Positions 43,583-54,924 of a stretch of 64,000 nucleotides of DNA are shown piece by piece. Position 1 is the stretch's first letter. Every line of letters begins with the position of its first letter. The position numbers were made by a program, and so were the translations under genes. The DNA comes from Paracamarosporium sp. OC-R06-R3. Its lineage: Eukaryota; Ascomycota; Dothideomycetes; Pleosporales; Didymosphaeriaceae. Location of the stretch: the NCBI GenBank assembly GCA_019828545.1, contig JACVRA010000326.1:1988-65987 (forward strand), given 5' to 3'. The notes below the pieces were generated by a model. The model did not search any database. It saw only the letters and a program-made list of their open reading frames with translations, and was not told the DNA's origin.

Positions 43583-46397
43583 TTAGTCCTCGGTAAGATC
43601 GCCATATTCCCATTGACCCCTCCTTTCCTCCTTGGCGGTGGTTTGCCTCTTGTTCAGGGCGCTCAGGATTTCGGTTGCACTGCGTTCCCACGCCCTCAGC
43701 TTCTTTGGCACCATCGCGAGGCCCTCGCTGATCACTTCCGCGTTGATGCTCTGGTCAGGTTTGTCGCTCTGCTTGGGGTCGAACAGTGTTACCCAGAGAG
43801 TGCCGTCCTTGTCCACCTGATCGACGTTAGCAACGAGCTGGCGATCGGCCGTCTCTTGCGCGATGAAGTTGACCGCATCTGAGAGGTACTCAGGGTTGCC
43901 CGGGAGCTGGGCAAACGAGAGTTGCGCGTCCTGAGCCTGAGCCTTCAATTTAGATTGCGGGGAGAACTGCGGTTGCGTGAGAGGGCGTAGGCGTGACCAA
44001 GGGATGATTTCTGAGTTGCCATAGTCGATATAGACGACTTCAGCCTTCTTTGCGTCCCTGTCGTTGCGACGGACACGAGCTCGGTACCATTCGTCGTCTG
44101 CGGTGAACTTGGCAGCCACGAACTCGCCAGCTTTTGGAGGATTCGGCAGACCCTGGTTGTTTGTGGGGTTGAGGTGAAAGCTGCGGAAAGCGTTCATGAG
44201 CTCGGTCAAGGCGGCAGTACCCGTTCCCACTTGTTGCAACTTCAATCGTCCCTCGTCAGTAACGTGCGTGACCACTACATCGCGGTAGTCTTTCCGACGT
44301 TCCGCTGCTGCATCCCCGTTTTGGTCGTTAACCTCCGCACCTAGATCGGCCTGCTCTGCATCTTCATCTTGCGAAGGGTCATAGTCATGCCACAGTCCCT
44401 TTCGCGCATCCTTCGCCCGCTTCTCGGCAGCAAAGAGTTCGTTTGCATTGCCAGACTTCTCGGCCGAGTAGGCGTGCACTGACGCGAGACCCTCTTCGAC
44501 AAGAGTTTTGGCAAAGTTCTCACGATTGATATAGAGTGTGCCAATAAAGCCACCCACCTTGTCACAATCCTCCACGTCAATTTCAACATCTCGCTGCTGA
44601 CAACGTTTGTTTGCGAAGTCGTGTGCCTCTTGACCAAACGGCTCACCTTTTTCCGTCGGGTTCCGTGCAGAACGTGGCGCGCGGATGCCAGAGAGTACGA
44701 AAGTGAGCTTTGCGTTCTCACGAGGCACGAGAACAGTGAATCGAGAACCCGACTTGACGAAATCCACGATCGCGGGGACCTTACGTTGTCGTGAGAGTAA
44801 AGCAAGTTGGCGCTTGGCTTTCTCAAGCGATTCTGAGTAGTCCACGTATTGCTTCGCTGAGGGAGCCTTGGGTGACCATAGCCCCTTCTGCGCCTCTTGA
44901 GCTGCTGACTCGGCAAGGAGAAGGTCGTCGTAGATAGGACTGCGGTCCGTATCATCTTGCCGGTGGCGGATCACAGAAGCCAAGCCATTCTCTATGAGTA
45001 GTAGGCCGATGTTTTTGTTTTGGAATGTAACAGTGGCCATCTCGCGCTCATCGTAACCCTCAGTGGCGGGGCGCTTTCCGTCAATGTGGAACTGGACATG
45101 CTTTCCAATTAACTTTTTCCGCAGGAACTCTTTTGCTTCCGGTCCCCATGGTGATTGCTTAGGATCAGTTGGTTTAGGCTGACGGACACTACTCAGGTTG
45201 ATGCGCTTCTCTGCGCCAGCTTTGTTCCTCAAGAACAGAGTGTCGGCGCTCTGGATTCTGCTGACAACAGCTTCATTTTGACCAGCGGATGGAGCTTTCG
45301 GGGCAATGTGACCTTGGTATACACCCTGCTTAGCATCCTTCGCGCTCTTCTCAGCTTGCCTAAGCGCAGCCATTTCCCCGCCAAGGAGAGTGGTGTGGTG
45401 GTCGGTACACTTGGCCAAACCTGCCTTGAGCAAGAAAGGCGCAATGTTACCTTGGGTGGGATGCTTCACCGTCGCCACGATCTGTCCGTTGGGACTAGTT
45501 CCTAGCACGTTGGCGACGACGTTTCGCTGCAGTAACCGTGTCTCGACGAATTGATGCGCTTCATCACCGAAAGGCTCTGCTGGCTGTTCCTTGCCATCTG
45601 AGGGATTCGTTCGCTTCGTGGCTGGTGCGCGGATACCCGCAAGGAGAACCAAGGTTTGGACATGTTCGGTCGGCGAGAGGAGGAAGCGGACGATGAGGCG
45701 GTCACCAGCTAGGACCTTTTCCACGATTGCTGCTTCGACTTAGCCTTGCACTCATGCACAACAATTTCCTCTACTCACCGGTGATGTCTTTCCCCTTATT
45801 GTCCTCGACAAACTGCTTCGGATCACTCAGCTCGGAGGAGACGTTGATCCTCCCGCTGGATTCCTGCCACATGCCCTTTGAGTCGGCCTTGGCTCGCGCC
45901 TCGAACACCTGGAGCTTCTCCAAGAGCGCCGTGGCCTCCTCCGAATCCTCCTTGCGGCCGGCGTCATCGCGCAGCTTGAGCCAGCCTTCGGCGACGGCAA
46001 GGTCAGGCAGGATTGTTCGATTTGGTAGCGAGATAAGGCCATACTCGCGGTTGGCGCCCGTGGGAATTTTGTACAGTACCTTGAACTGCACCACCTTGCC
46101 TACGAGCTGACGGCGGAGGAAGTCGCGCGATTCGAAAGCGAAGGGCTTGTAATGTTAGCTCCGTATCGAATTCGCTCCGGCCCAGACAGAACAGTGCAAG
46201 CTCGATTGCCCCGTCGACGCGAAGAATGAAGGCTGTGAAATGGGGAAGTAGCCTACCTCGTCTCCTTCCCGCCGCAGTCGCGGTGCAGTAACAAAGGCCA
46301 AGCTCAAGGTGCGCTCTTGCTTGGGATTGCTGATGTTGTGCAAGACGACCGTGTCTCCAGAGAGGACGCTCTTGACCTTCGCCTCGAGGAGTGACAT
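43583..46397 (-). CDS. SND1: Tudor staphylococcal nuclease (Tudor-SN / SND1)
   Basis: Three exons, 46397-46257, 46145-45779 and 45729-43583, about 884 residues (human SND1: 910). Four SNase-like domains start near residues 3 (AKVKSVLSGDTVVLHN), 170 (IVEKVLAGDRLIV), 320 and 495 (VDFVKSGSRFTVLVPRENAK). A Tudor domain carries AGEFVAAKFTADDEWYRARV and VVYIDYGNSEIIPWSRLRPL, embedded in a partial fifth SNase fold. The protein is a multifunctional RNA-binding factor in splicing, RNA stability and stress granules. As in other eukaryotes, several SNase catalytic residues look degenerate. The first intron (111 bases) is longer than others here. Baker's yeast lacks this gene; filamentous fungi usually keep it. 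Confidence 0.92.
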
Positions 46398-47348
46398 GGT
46401 GGTGGGCGGCGGGTGACGTTGTGCTATGCGGGAAGCTGTTAGCTACCGTGTTCACATCACAAGAGCTCCCACAGGTGGGGCGGGGCACGCATTGCGCGCA
46501 GACGCACTTGGCTCGAGCAATGTCGGGGGTTGCAGCTGGCGAGAACAGATAGCACGCGTGCAATTGGTTCTGCCAGAGGAATTGCAAAGCGGTGTTTCGA
46601 GGTGGCGGTTGAGAGAAGGTGGTCGTATGTCGGAGAGGGCGTCCAGCCAGGGACCAAGTCCGTTTGTGGGGTGGTGCTAGTTAGGCGAAACTCCGACGTC
46701 ACCCCTGTCTCCACTGCAGCCGCATCCTTCTCCACCAATCAGTGCAACAATTGTAGAATATCTGCATCGTCCAATTGCCTGCGGACAACAAACCTACTCT
46801 TAAGCACCAGTGTGTTGAAGTTGGAGTTCGCTCAGAGCATCCAAGGTTGACTGTCAGACGTGTAGCTACCTGCCATCTACCTTTACAATTCACGAGAATC
46901 CTAGGCGGTCTGAACAGGTCCGCGTTTCGGCCTATGTGCCCATTGTAGGCTTGGAGGATCGACTCGTAGAACTTGGAATACTCATCTGTTCGGGTCATCT
47001 CATGTCCGCTTCTTCACTGAATGGAAGGTCACCCAAACAGGGAAATCTTACAAACGAGTCCAAGCCTGGATCGGATGCATCGTGCGAGGAGTTAAGGCTA
47101 GAATGCTCCTGTACGCATTGGAATACGAACAATCGGCCAATGAATTGGGTGTCAGCTTAATCGAAGGCAGCCAAAAAGACGATGCTGAAAAGTGGTATAG
47201 ACACTGTAGATTAAGGAAAAATATATAATGCCACCAAGTTGACGGCTTTGAGGAGCACAACTGGATATACTCATTCCTCGAACACCTAGTTCCTTCATCT
47301 CAACTCTTCTTCGACATAATTGCTGTCTATCAAAGCCTCCGCATTGAA
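46398..47348. other. Intergenic region
   Basis: Upstream of SND1 (-) and of the secreted-protein gene (+), so a divergent promoter region of about 950 bases. No motif stands out and no gene is supported. Confidence 0.5.
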
Positions 47349-47906
47349 ATGCTCTCCAAGACTCTTAACATACTCGGCCTGATGGCTACCTTCACTGCCG
47401 CCTTCCGTATCCCAACAGACACGCCAGACGGTGTCTACTCCGTCCGTCAGAATGCTAACGGAGTTCATGTCTTCGAGGCCATCGGCAGCCCCGTAGACGT
47501 GTCTGATGTATCGCCCAATCCACCCTCTCGCGTGCTCCGCGCTCTCTCCAAGCGTGGACAGACATGGTGTGGTTGCACCTTTGGTATGGACCACAATGAC
47601 TGCGATGCAGCCAATTCAGCCATTCAAAAGACGGTCGGTGACGGCGGCAAGACGGTTCCCTCTCACGGGTCCATCGTTTCGGTCAAAGGGACTGCGGCAG
47701 TATTTTTTTGTAATTTTGATGGCAGCGACACGACGGCTCGCAAGAGCGAGGCGATTGCAGGGGCCAGTGCTATCACGAACAATTGTGGCTGGTATATTGC
47801 TGGTACGAACCAGCTCGATGGACATCTACACTTGGATTTTGGATATCTGAACAAGATCTCTGACGTGTGTGGTGCGGCCGAGGGCTCACCGATTCATCAC
47901 TGCTAA
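47349..47906 (+). CDS. Small secreted cysteine-rich protein with a Kex2-type propeptide
   Basis: Intronless, 185 residues. A signal peptide is likely (MLSKTLNILGLMATFTAAF, cut near residue 19). A propeptide then runs to the dibasic site KR at 68-69, a Kex2 protease signal. The predicted mature part (about 116 residues) begins GQTWCGCTFGMDHNDCDAAN and has seven cysteines (74, 76, 85, 121, 146, 174, 185), the last being the C-terminal residue. The odd count implies one free thiol or an intermolecular bridge. Size, cysteines and processing fit an apoplastic effector or secreted defence protein, but I recognise no named family and the role is unknown. It stands alone between intergenic regions of almost 1 kb. 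Confidence 0.75.
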   Translation: MLSKTLNILGLMATFTAAFRIPTDTPDGVYSVRQNANGVHVFEAIGSPVDVSDVSPNPPSRVLRALSKRGQTWCGCTFGMDHNDCDAANSAIQKTVGDGGKTVPSHGSIVSVKGTAAVFFCNFDGSDTTARKSEAIAGASAITNNCGWYIAGTNQLDGHLHLDFGYLNKISDVCGAAEGSPIHHC

Positions 47907-48883
47907 GTGCATTCAACCTTGAAAGAGGCGTAGATATTAGCGGGACGTTTCGGATCGGACAACGGGGGGTTTCCTATAGGTGGAGTTCAAGATGTGATGA
48001 TGGTGACTTTTCTTTAAGCAACGAACCAGCGGCAACTAACTTATGATACATTCATTCAGCTAAATCAGGCTTGTACCATACAATTATTCCTACTTTGCAC
48101 ATACATGGTCTCTCGTTGTGCCTATTTCACACCGTGTCTGATGTCTCAGATGAAGGTTTTGTACGAATGCTTAATACGTCAGACCACAGCCTCCTATTTT
48201 CTCACGCTTAAATCACAAACAAAGCCTATATACTTCCACAATGCTGTCTAAAGGCAGCATCGCCGTCATTTCACACTGTTGCTACGTAGCGACACTTAGA
48301 CGCTAAGGTCATGATCAGGATATTGATAACCAATAATTTAAAGTCCTTGTGTGCCGGGATACTGACGACCATTGTCAACCATGCGTCGAATTTTCGCGGC
48401 ATTGGAGCGAAAGTATGATATGGAATGCAGATAATTGTGTTTGAAGGACTCCGAGGGGAGACGCCTTACATATATGCCGTGGAGAAGCCAGGTACTTGGG
48501 TGCCTAGGCTGGGTATTCAAGTGTTGGCACGGCTTAGGGTGTACATAGGAGAATTTGTGGAAATTGGACCGCGGCTCGGGGTTTCTTGGCGCAGACACTA
48601 GGTCAGGGTTTACCCTTCTCCTTGGAGGGGCTTGCCTCTTCCTTGATACACCAAAGATTTACGAAGTTACGACCCATAACGATTCTTTTGCCTGTTCGCT
48701 GTCTGTCGCATTATCCCATTATACTTAGACCAGCTCTCGTTCCAGCATCCGCCCGCGCAACCTTGCCCATTGTACACGCAACACAGACGCGCACCGTGTT
48801 TCGAGCCTCGGACGCATTCTACGGCTACCAACTTTTGACCACAGCTTTGCCCAGGACACGAAAACACTCATCGCCACCCAACC
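47907..48883. other. Intergenic region
   Basis: 3' side of the secreted-protein gene and promoter of the WD40 gene. No gene or clear repeat recognised. Confidence 0.5.
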
Positions 48884-49891
48884 ATGCCCGAAACTACAAA
48901 GGTCGTGCCTCTTACCTGCCACGGGCACTCGCGACCAGTGCCCCACATCCACTTCTCTGCTCTCCAAGACGAGGAGCAATACTACGTTATATCCGCCTGC
49001 AAGGACGGGAACCCCATGCTTCGTGATGGCATAACCGGCGACTGGATTGGCACTTTTCTGGGCCACAAGGGCGCTGTGTGGCAGGCGAGGCTATCTTCCG
49101 ATGCCACACTCGCTGCAACCGCCTCAGCGGACTTCTCTGCGTATGCAAAATACCATGCAACTTCCCCCCGAAGACGCACACTGACAAGATTTTCTAGCAA
49201 AGTATGGGACACACACACTGGCGAAGCCCTCCACACTCTCACGCATGATCACATCGTCCGAGCAGTCGCCTTCCCAAACCAGCCTCAACCGCAGATTCTG
49301 GCCACCGGCGGTAAGGAAAAGAAGATGCGTATCTTCGACCTCAACAACCCATCGCAGCCCTATGAGATTGGTGCCGGCGTTCACGGCGACACCATCAAGT
49401 CGATTGTGTGGACATCGGACCCCAGTATCCTGGTCACAGCATCAGAGGATAAGAAGATCCGATGGTGGGACCTGCGAACGCAGTCGACCATCGGCGAGTA
49501 CGCCGTCGAGGGCGCTGTAGGCACGTGCGAGCTGGATAACACCTCTTCAGACGGCGTGCTTAGCGTGGCCGCTGGAAACAGCGTCTACTTTTTCAACGGA
49601 AATTCTCCTGCATCGCTCATCAAGAGTATCAAAACACCATACGAGCTGGCTAGCGTTGCTCTGCACAGCGGACAGCGCAGGTTTGTCACTGGTGGTAGCA
49701 ATCAGAATGACACCTGGGTCAGGGTATGGGACTTCGACGCAGAGACAGAGCTGGAGACAAATAAGGGTCACCATGGACCCATTTGGTCGGCCAGCTTTTC
49801 GCCGGACGGCAAGCTGTACGCAACTGGCAGCGAAGATGGAACTGTGAAGCTTTGGAAATTCACCAACGGTCCGTATGGCTTGTGGAGGTAG
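48884..49891 (+). CDS. WD40 protein, STRAP/UNRIP-like
   Basis: Two exons, 48884-49140 and 49198-49891, 316 residues. The 57-base intron is a multiple of three and has no stop, so unspliced reading would add 19 residues (from YAKYHATSP); I remove it because GTATGC...TTTCTAG fits and the join ADFSA/KVWDTHTG restores a WD repeat. Seven blades can be followed, with TASADFSAKVWD, GGKEKKMRIFDL, TASEDKKIRWWDLR, VRVWDF and ATGSEDGTVKLWKF. The N-terminal block VVPLTCHGHSRPVPHIHFS and the end NGPYGLWR are typical of STRAP (serine/threonine kinase receptor-associated protein), which in animals binds the SMN complex and Unr. The fungal role is not settled. Confidence 0.88.
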   Translation: MPETTKVVPLTCHGHSRPVPHIHFSALQDEEQYYVISACKDGNPMLRDGITGDWIGTFLGHKGAVWQARLSSDATLAATASADFSAYAKYHATSPRRRTLTRFSSKVWDTHTGEALHTLTHDHIVRAVAFPNQPQPQILATGGKEKKMRIFDLNNPSQPYEIGAGVHGDTIKSIVWTSDPSILVTASEDKKIRWWDLRTQSTIGEYAVEGAVGTCELDNTSSDGVLSVAAGNSVYFFNGNSPASLIKSIKTPYELASVALHSGQRRFVTGGSNQNDTWVRVWDFDAETELETNKGHHGPIWSASFSPDGKLYATGSEDGTVKLWKFTNGPYGLWR

Positions 49892-50144
49892 ATCGAGCCC
49901 CGGCGCGCACGTACGTGGTGAAGGATCTTGCAGCTGGCTTTAAGTGGCTTTACAGCGACGTGGACGGGTTGCATAGAGGTGTTGGCCTTTCAGCGTAGTC
50001 GCGGCCTGGCACATGCACAACATATTATTAGTGAGAACATATTGTTCTCTTGGAATTGTCCCTCTCTAGCCACCTAGGACAGTTAAGCCCATCATTATGT
50101 CCGCGTCACATTCATTCTTTTGTGTTCGTAATCAGACAAGGCAG
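49892..50144. other. Intergenic spacer
   Basis: 3' region of the STRAP-like gene. Nothing recognisable. Confidence 0.4.
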
Positions 50145-50474
50145 TGATAACCGACCATCTCCCGATGAGGCTAACCAGTAGGATCTGCATGCTTGTTCAA
50201 CTATGCCTGCATTAAGCTGTGATAGGCGTACTCACAGGTTGATAAGAGTTCCCTATCGATAGCACAGCATGCAGTCAAAGGTGGGATTGGCTTTGAAGAC
50301 TATAAGAGATGAAAACTCCATTGCCCAGATCTCAGTACCGGACGTCATTATCACCCAACCATAGGACCTTACCAGCACCACTTATATTTGTTCCCAAACC
50401 TTTTGTCGTCTTCAATGGAGAGTGATTAACGAGTGGAGTTTATTGCTACCGTCTAACTGCGGTTGTTCTTATCT
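50145..50474. promoter_or_regulatory. GATA-factor site cluster upstream of the Dal5-like permease
   Basis: Six HGATAR matches in 330 bases: TGATAA (50145-50150), TGATAG (50220-50225), TGATAA (50240-50245), the palindrome CTATCGATAG (50253-50262, two matches on opposite strands) and TTATCT (50469-50474). About one is expected by chance. The start codon of the permease is at 50583. This fits AreA-type nitrogen control, which is usual for allantoate permease relatives; binding is inferred. Confidence 0.5.
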
Positions 50475-50582
50475 GGTACCTGTACGAGAGCTCGGTGCAA
50501 CGTACCCCGCTTTGGCCCCTGTTCAACAACTGTCGACCACGATATCAGACCGAGGATATTGCTTCACCAATTGAATTGCATC

Positions 50583-52197
50583 ATGGCCAAAATTTTAGAA
50601 CAAGGGTTTGGAGTTGCAGCGACTTCAAGTGTGGATATAGGGCAGCTGGAATCCGGAAAACAGATGCGGGATATTGGCGCCGAGCTATATCGCGAAGTCC
50701 AGCAATATTCAAGAGAAGAGCTAGATGCGGAGAGAAAAGTCGTTCTCAGAAAGATCGACTTAATCATTATGCCAATGGTAAGACTCAGATGTTGAAATAT
50801 TATGAACCACCGCTATGAATGTGTTGTGACAAGCTATGAAAAGATCAAATACTGATAGACGCTAGATATGCTTCACATATACAATTCAATTCCTCGACAA
50901 GCTCTCATTGAACTATGCCAGTGCTTACACACTTATCCCAGATCTTGGTCTCCAAGGTCAGCGCTACAGCTGGGTTGCCGCCATTTTCAATTTTGGCTAT
51001 CTCTTTTGGGCACTCCCAGCGAACTACCTAATTCAACGCTTGCCTGTTTCAAAGTATACCGGCGCCATGATTCTCGTCTGGTCAATTCTTCTCCTTTGCC
51101 ACGTTGCGGCGAAAAACTACGCCGGTATGTTAGTCCTGCGGTTTCTGCTCGGCATGTTCGAAGCAAGCATAAGTCCAGCAATTATGAACATTGTTTCCAT
51201 GTTTTACACACGCGACGAGCAGCCCCTCAGGATGTGCGTATTTCTCGCCTTTAACGGCATGGCTACTATGGTCGGCGCACTGTTAGGCTACGGCCTAGGC
51301 CACGCACACAACAGCAACCTCAAAACGTGGCAACTAATCTTCCTCGTGATTGGTCTCATCAACTTCGTATGGTCCTGGGTATTCCTTTGGGTAATGCCTG
51401 ACTCGCCCTCTACCGCGAAATTCCTCACCCACAAGCAGCGCATTGTAGCGATTGACCGCATAGCTTCCAACATGATTGGCGTCAAAACCAAGCAATTCCA
51501 ACCACGACAAGCTATTGAAGCGATGCTTGACATTAAGGTCTATTGCCTAAGTCTTATCGCACTAGGATGCGGTGTCGTCAATGGCGGCGTCTCAAACTTC
51601 GCATCCTCTCTCATCAAAGGATACGGTTTCTCTGGAATCAATACAACGCTCTTGCAACTTCCTACTGGTGCTTTTGAATTCTTTCTGGTCCCGCTGTGCG
51701 GTGTAGCAGCATCCTATTTCAGAAATACACGCTGCCTCCTCCTCGCAATAATCTGTCTGCCACCCCTCGGTGGCCTGCTCGGCATCCGCCTTACGCCTCT
51801 CTCCCACCGCTGGACGCTCGTCGGTTGTACATGGCTCCAGTATCTGATCGGTGGTCCGGTCATCTTATCATGGAATTTACTCTCCACTAATATCGCGGGT
51901 CACACGAAGCGCAGCACAGCCAATGGGCTATGGTTCCTGTTCTATGCTGCGGGGAATATTGCGGGTGCGAATATATTCTTTGCAAGAGAAGCACCGAGGT
52001 ATTTCTCTGCATTAACAGGGCTCATAACTTGTTATTGTGGGATGATTGTTGTGGCGGGGTTTTTGGCATGTTGGATGGCTTGGGAGAATAGGACGAGGGA
52101 TCGGAGGTATGGGCAGGGTGAGGATGAGAGGGCCGTGATGGAAGGGTTTGAGGATAAGACGGATGGCGACGCTAAGCATTTTAGGTATGCTTTGTGA
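50583..52197 (+). CDS. MFS anion:cation symporter, Dal5/allantoate permease family
   Basis: Two exons, 50583-50777 and 50866-52197, 508 residues with about 12 membrane helices. The N-terminal cytosolic part ends RKIDLIIMPM at the intron. The next exon opens with ICFTYTIQFLDKLSLNYASA, the conserved helix-1 signature of this family. Other marks are RYSWVAAIFNFGYLFWALPA, FLLGMFEASISPAIMNIVSM, the loop WVMPDSPSTAKFLTHKQR and the end KHFRYAL. Family members import allantoate, ureidosuccinate, nicotinate, pantothenate and similar organic anions across the plasma membrane; the substrate cannot be read from sequence. The GATA-rich promoter suggests a nitrogen source. It is 38 kb from the urea cluster, so any link is only by shared regulation. 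Confidence 0.88.
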
Positions 52198-54924
52198 AAA
52201 CGGGAATATGAAAGACCAGGCTCAGACGGGGTGTACCGATGTCTGGTATCATACTAACAATGCCGGACTTTGAGGCGATGGTCTGTATTATGGGATAGAG
52301 CTAATACTGATTATTGACCCCGTCATATAACACTCCCCAAGGGTGATCAGTTGGTAACGTATGCTTATGAGAACTTGTATTCGAGGAAAACATGCTGCAA
52401 GTAAATGATTTGCAAAGAAGAAATCATATATACAATCACTTTCAACTAAAGTGCGTCCGAATTGACATTTGCAAGTTTGACCTTAGTGCATTACTATTAG
52501 AGGATCTCTCGCGGCAAAATTAAGTATTTGACAAGATTTTCATGTGCTTTAGACAATATCTGTACTATAATTTTCTTGGTGATCTGCCTGTATGGAGTTC
52601 TGCTCTTTCGTAAAATGAAGGTCCTCAGTGATTACTTCGATTTGCACCTATGCACTTCGGTTTACCATACCTTAGGTACAGGAACAACCCCTAAACCTAG
52701 CTTCGGATCATATTTCGTATCTTCATCGCTCGAGCTATACACCATTGGTATCTGTGAAAGCACTACATATAGCCCTGAATTTTTTGGTATTCGACCCTTA
52801 CAGGAAGTCAAATTGCACCACCTTGATAGAAAAATACAAATGTTCAAGCCCATTCAATCTAGTGACATTGTGTTTAGACTTGCAAGAACTCCTTCGAGTT
52901 TTTAATGTTTCTTTTTCAAACAGGGATATGGATAGGAAAAGCAAATGGGAGAAAAAGGGGAGAATCATAGCCGCCCCATCATATCCAATGTAGCCTGGTA
53001 TTTACTCGTTACCAAATGGTTGAATGTTGGCTTGCACAAGATACGAATTCCTATTTCAACGAGAGACAATAGTCTGAAAACCGTTGTCCATCCAAGACTA
53101 TTCGACATTGATCCTATTGGCCCTGTTCATCGCTTCTAGGTGAGTTTGAGTATCTCTCCATAAATCTTTGACAAGTGTTTCGAGACCCGTTCTTTGCTCC
53201 TAAGAAGACCATCGAAAGCAAGATGTTTGATCGTTTCTATCTGTGTCTCAAATGACTTTACCACTCTTTCTTCGAAGCGTTGTCTTCATTAGTCTTGAAT
53301 GATATTGGATTGAAGGCATAAAGATGCCACTGATGTAAGAAGCCCCCTCAGGTTCCACTATGTATCGGTTGATGTTATCTTCATTGTTAGGCCATATGAT
53401 GACGTTATAGGGCTAGCGAATTCAATTGCTTAGATTGAATTTGCATCAGCGTAAATCTGGCAGATGGCTGAAGGGTCAATACCACCGGTTTGCAGTCTCA
53501 GCAGACTCCGATTGAGTTGCTGATGCGGATACTTCTGTAAGTGGTCCTCGGGCAACGGCTACTGACTCGCCCACCTCAACACGCGCGTCTGCGTTCACTA
53601 TTGATGGAAGCTAGTATAGCGAGACACCCACTTCATTCGGGATCAAGTTTATTGGGTGGGTAACTCGCTTCTGATTGTGTGAGACAAGCATCTACGATGA
53701 AGCACTTGAACTGTGGGCATATGCAGTCGAGTGTCACCCAGAGTCTTGTTCAACGTTTCTAAGAGACGGACTTCCTGATATATCTATCATGAGTGGACAT
53801 TTCCACGCAAATGGGGACTTCTGCAGAGGACTGTGTTGCATGGTGTTGGCATCTTAATCATAATGTACCAATTATGGAAGATTAGCCACTGATGACTATA
53901 TTCTTTTCTCTTAAATATTGACTTTTATGATGGGCATTTGCCTGATTAAGATGGCCTAATATATTAGTAGATTCAAAAATATACCTTGAGCACCAGATGA
54001 ATTTAGCTAAAACAATGCAGGTTGACAACTCACTCCAGATATGCAGGCCGGCTTGAAAACCGAGTAGTAAATTGTAGATTATTCTGTGTATGAACTTAGT
54101 ATCTATTGTAGCTTCTTGATTATTGATATTACTTTACCTCACAATATCGTTCTGGCGGACTTGGCGGACTAAAAACTAGCACACATCCAGGACCCACTCC
54201 GCACACTAGCTAGATTCCTACAATGGCAAAAAAAACATACAACAGCGGGGATTCGCTAATCGTCACCGACTTAACTACTAATCCGCCGGTACCCTGCTTA
54301 AGTACAGCTGAGCGAACGGGAAGCTCTGTTCTCAAGGTCCTATGGTCGTATGTGATGAGAAAGGCACGCACTATGTTATAAGTACATACAACAATCGAAG
54401 AATTTCTGCTTCGTAATCAACTTATGTCGTTGCATCACTGATCATCTATCTAGGTACAAATCAGCAACCATAAGCTCGAAAAACCGAGGAGAAGTTTTTA
54501 GAACTAAGAGTAGGCCGAACATGGTTGCAAGGCATATGTAGAAATATGCCTCAAAACATCAGATCCGTGTATCCTGAGAAGAACGGATGCAAACTGGGAA
54601 CCTCTCTTGGCACGGGTCTGTCAAATTGTTGTGTCTGCATCTTGATGTAACAGAGACAAGTCATCAAGTATGAACGACTCGACGTTGCTTGACGGCTTTG
54701 TGCTAGCCCTTCTCATTATTAATGAAATCTTGATGAACTGTCAACACCCATGGCAATTTCAAACGTGGAGCTATTGGCCTTCACGGTAGTTAATGGTTCT
54801 AGTCATTGGAACTATTAAATGATGGTCAACGAACAGTAATCGAATAATTAGCTAAAGGTGATTTTACAGTTTCTTGTAATTTTCGCACTCACCAAACATA
54901 CGAGGCTAAGTAAACAACAACATA
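52198..54924. other. AT-rich decayed region, possible relic coding frames
   Basis: No intact gene. AT-rich sequence with scattered coding-like fragments. On the minus strand at about 53010-53240 a frame rich in charged residues (GLETLVKDLWRDTQTHLEAM) is broken by stops TAG, TGA and TAA that could derive from TGG, CGA and CAA by C-to-T or G-to-A change, as RIP produces. I could not assign the fragments to a transposon or gene family. Confidence 0.4.
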
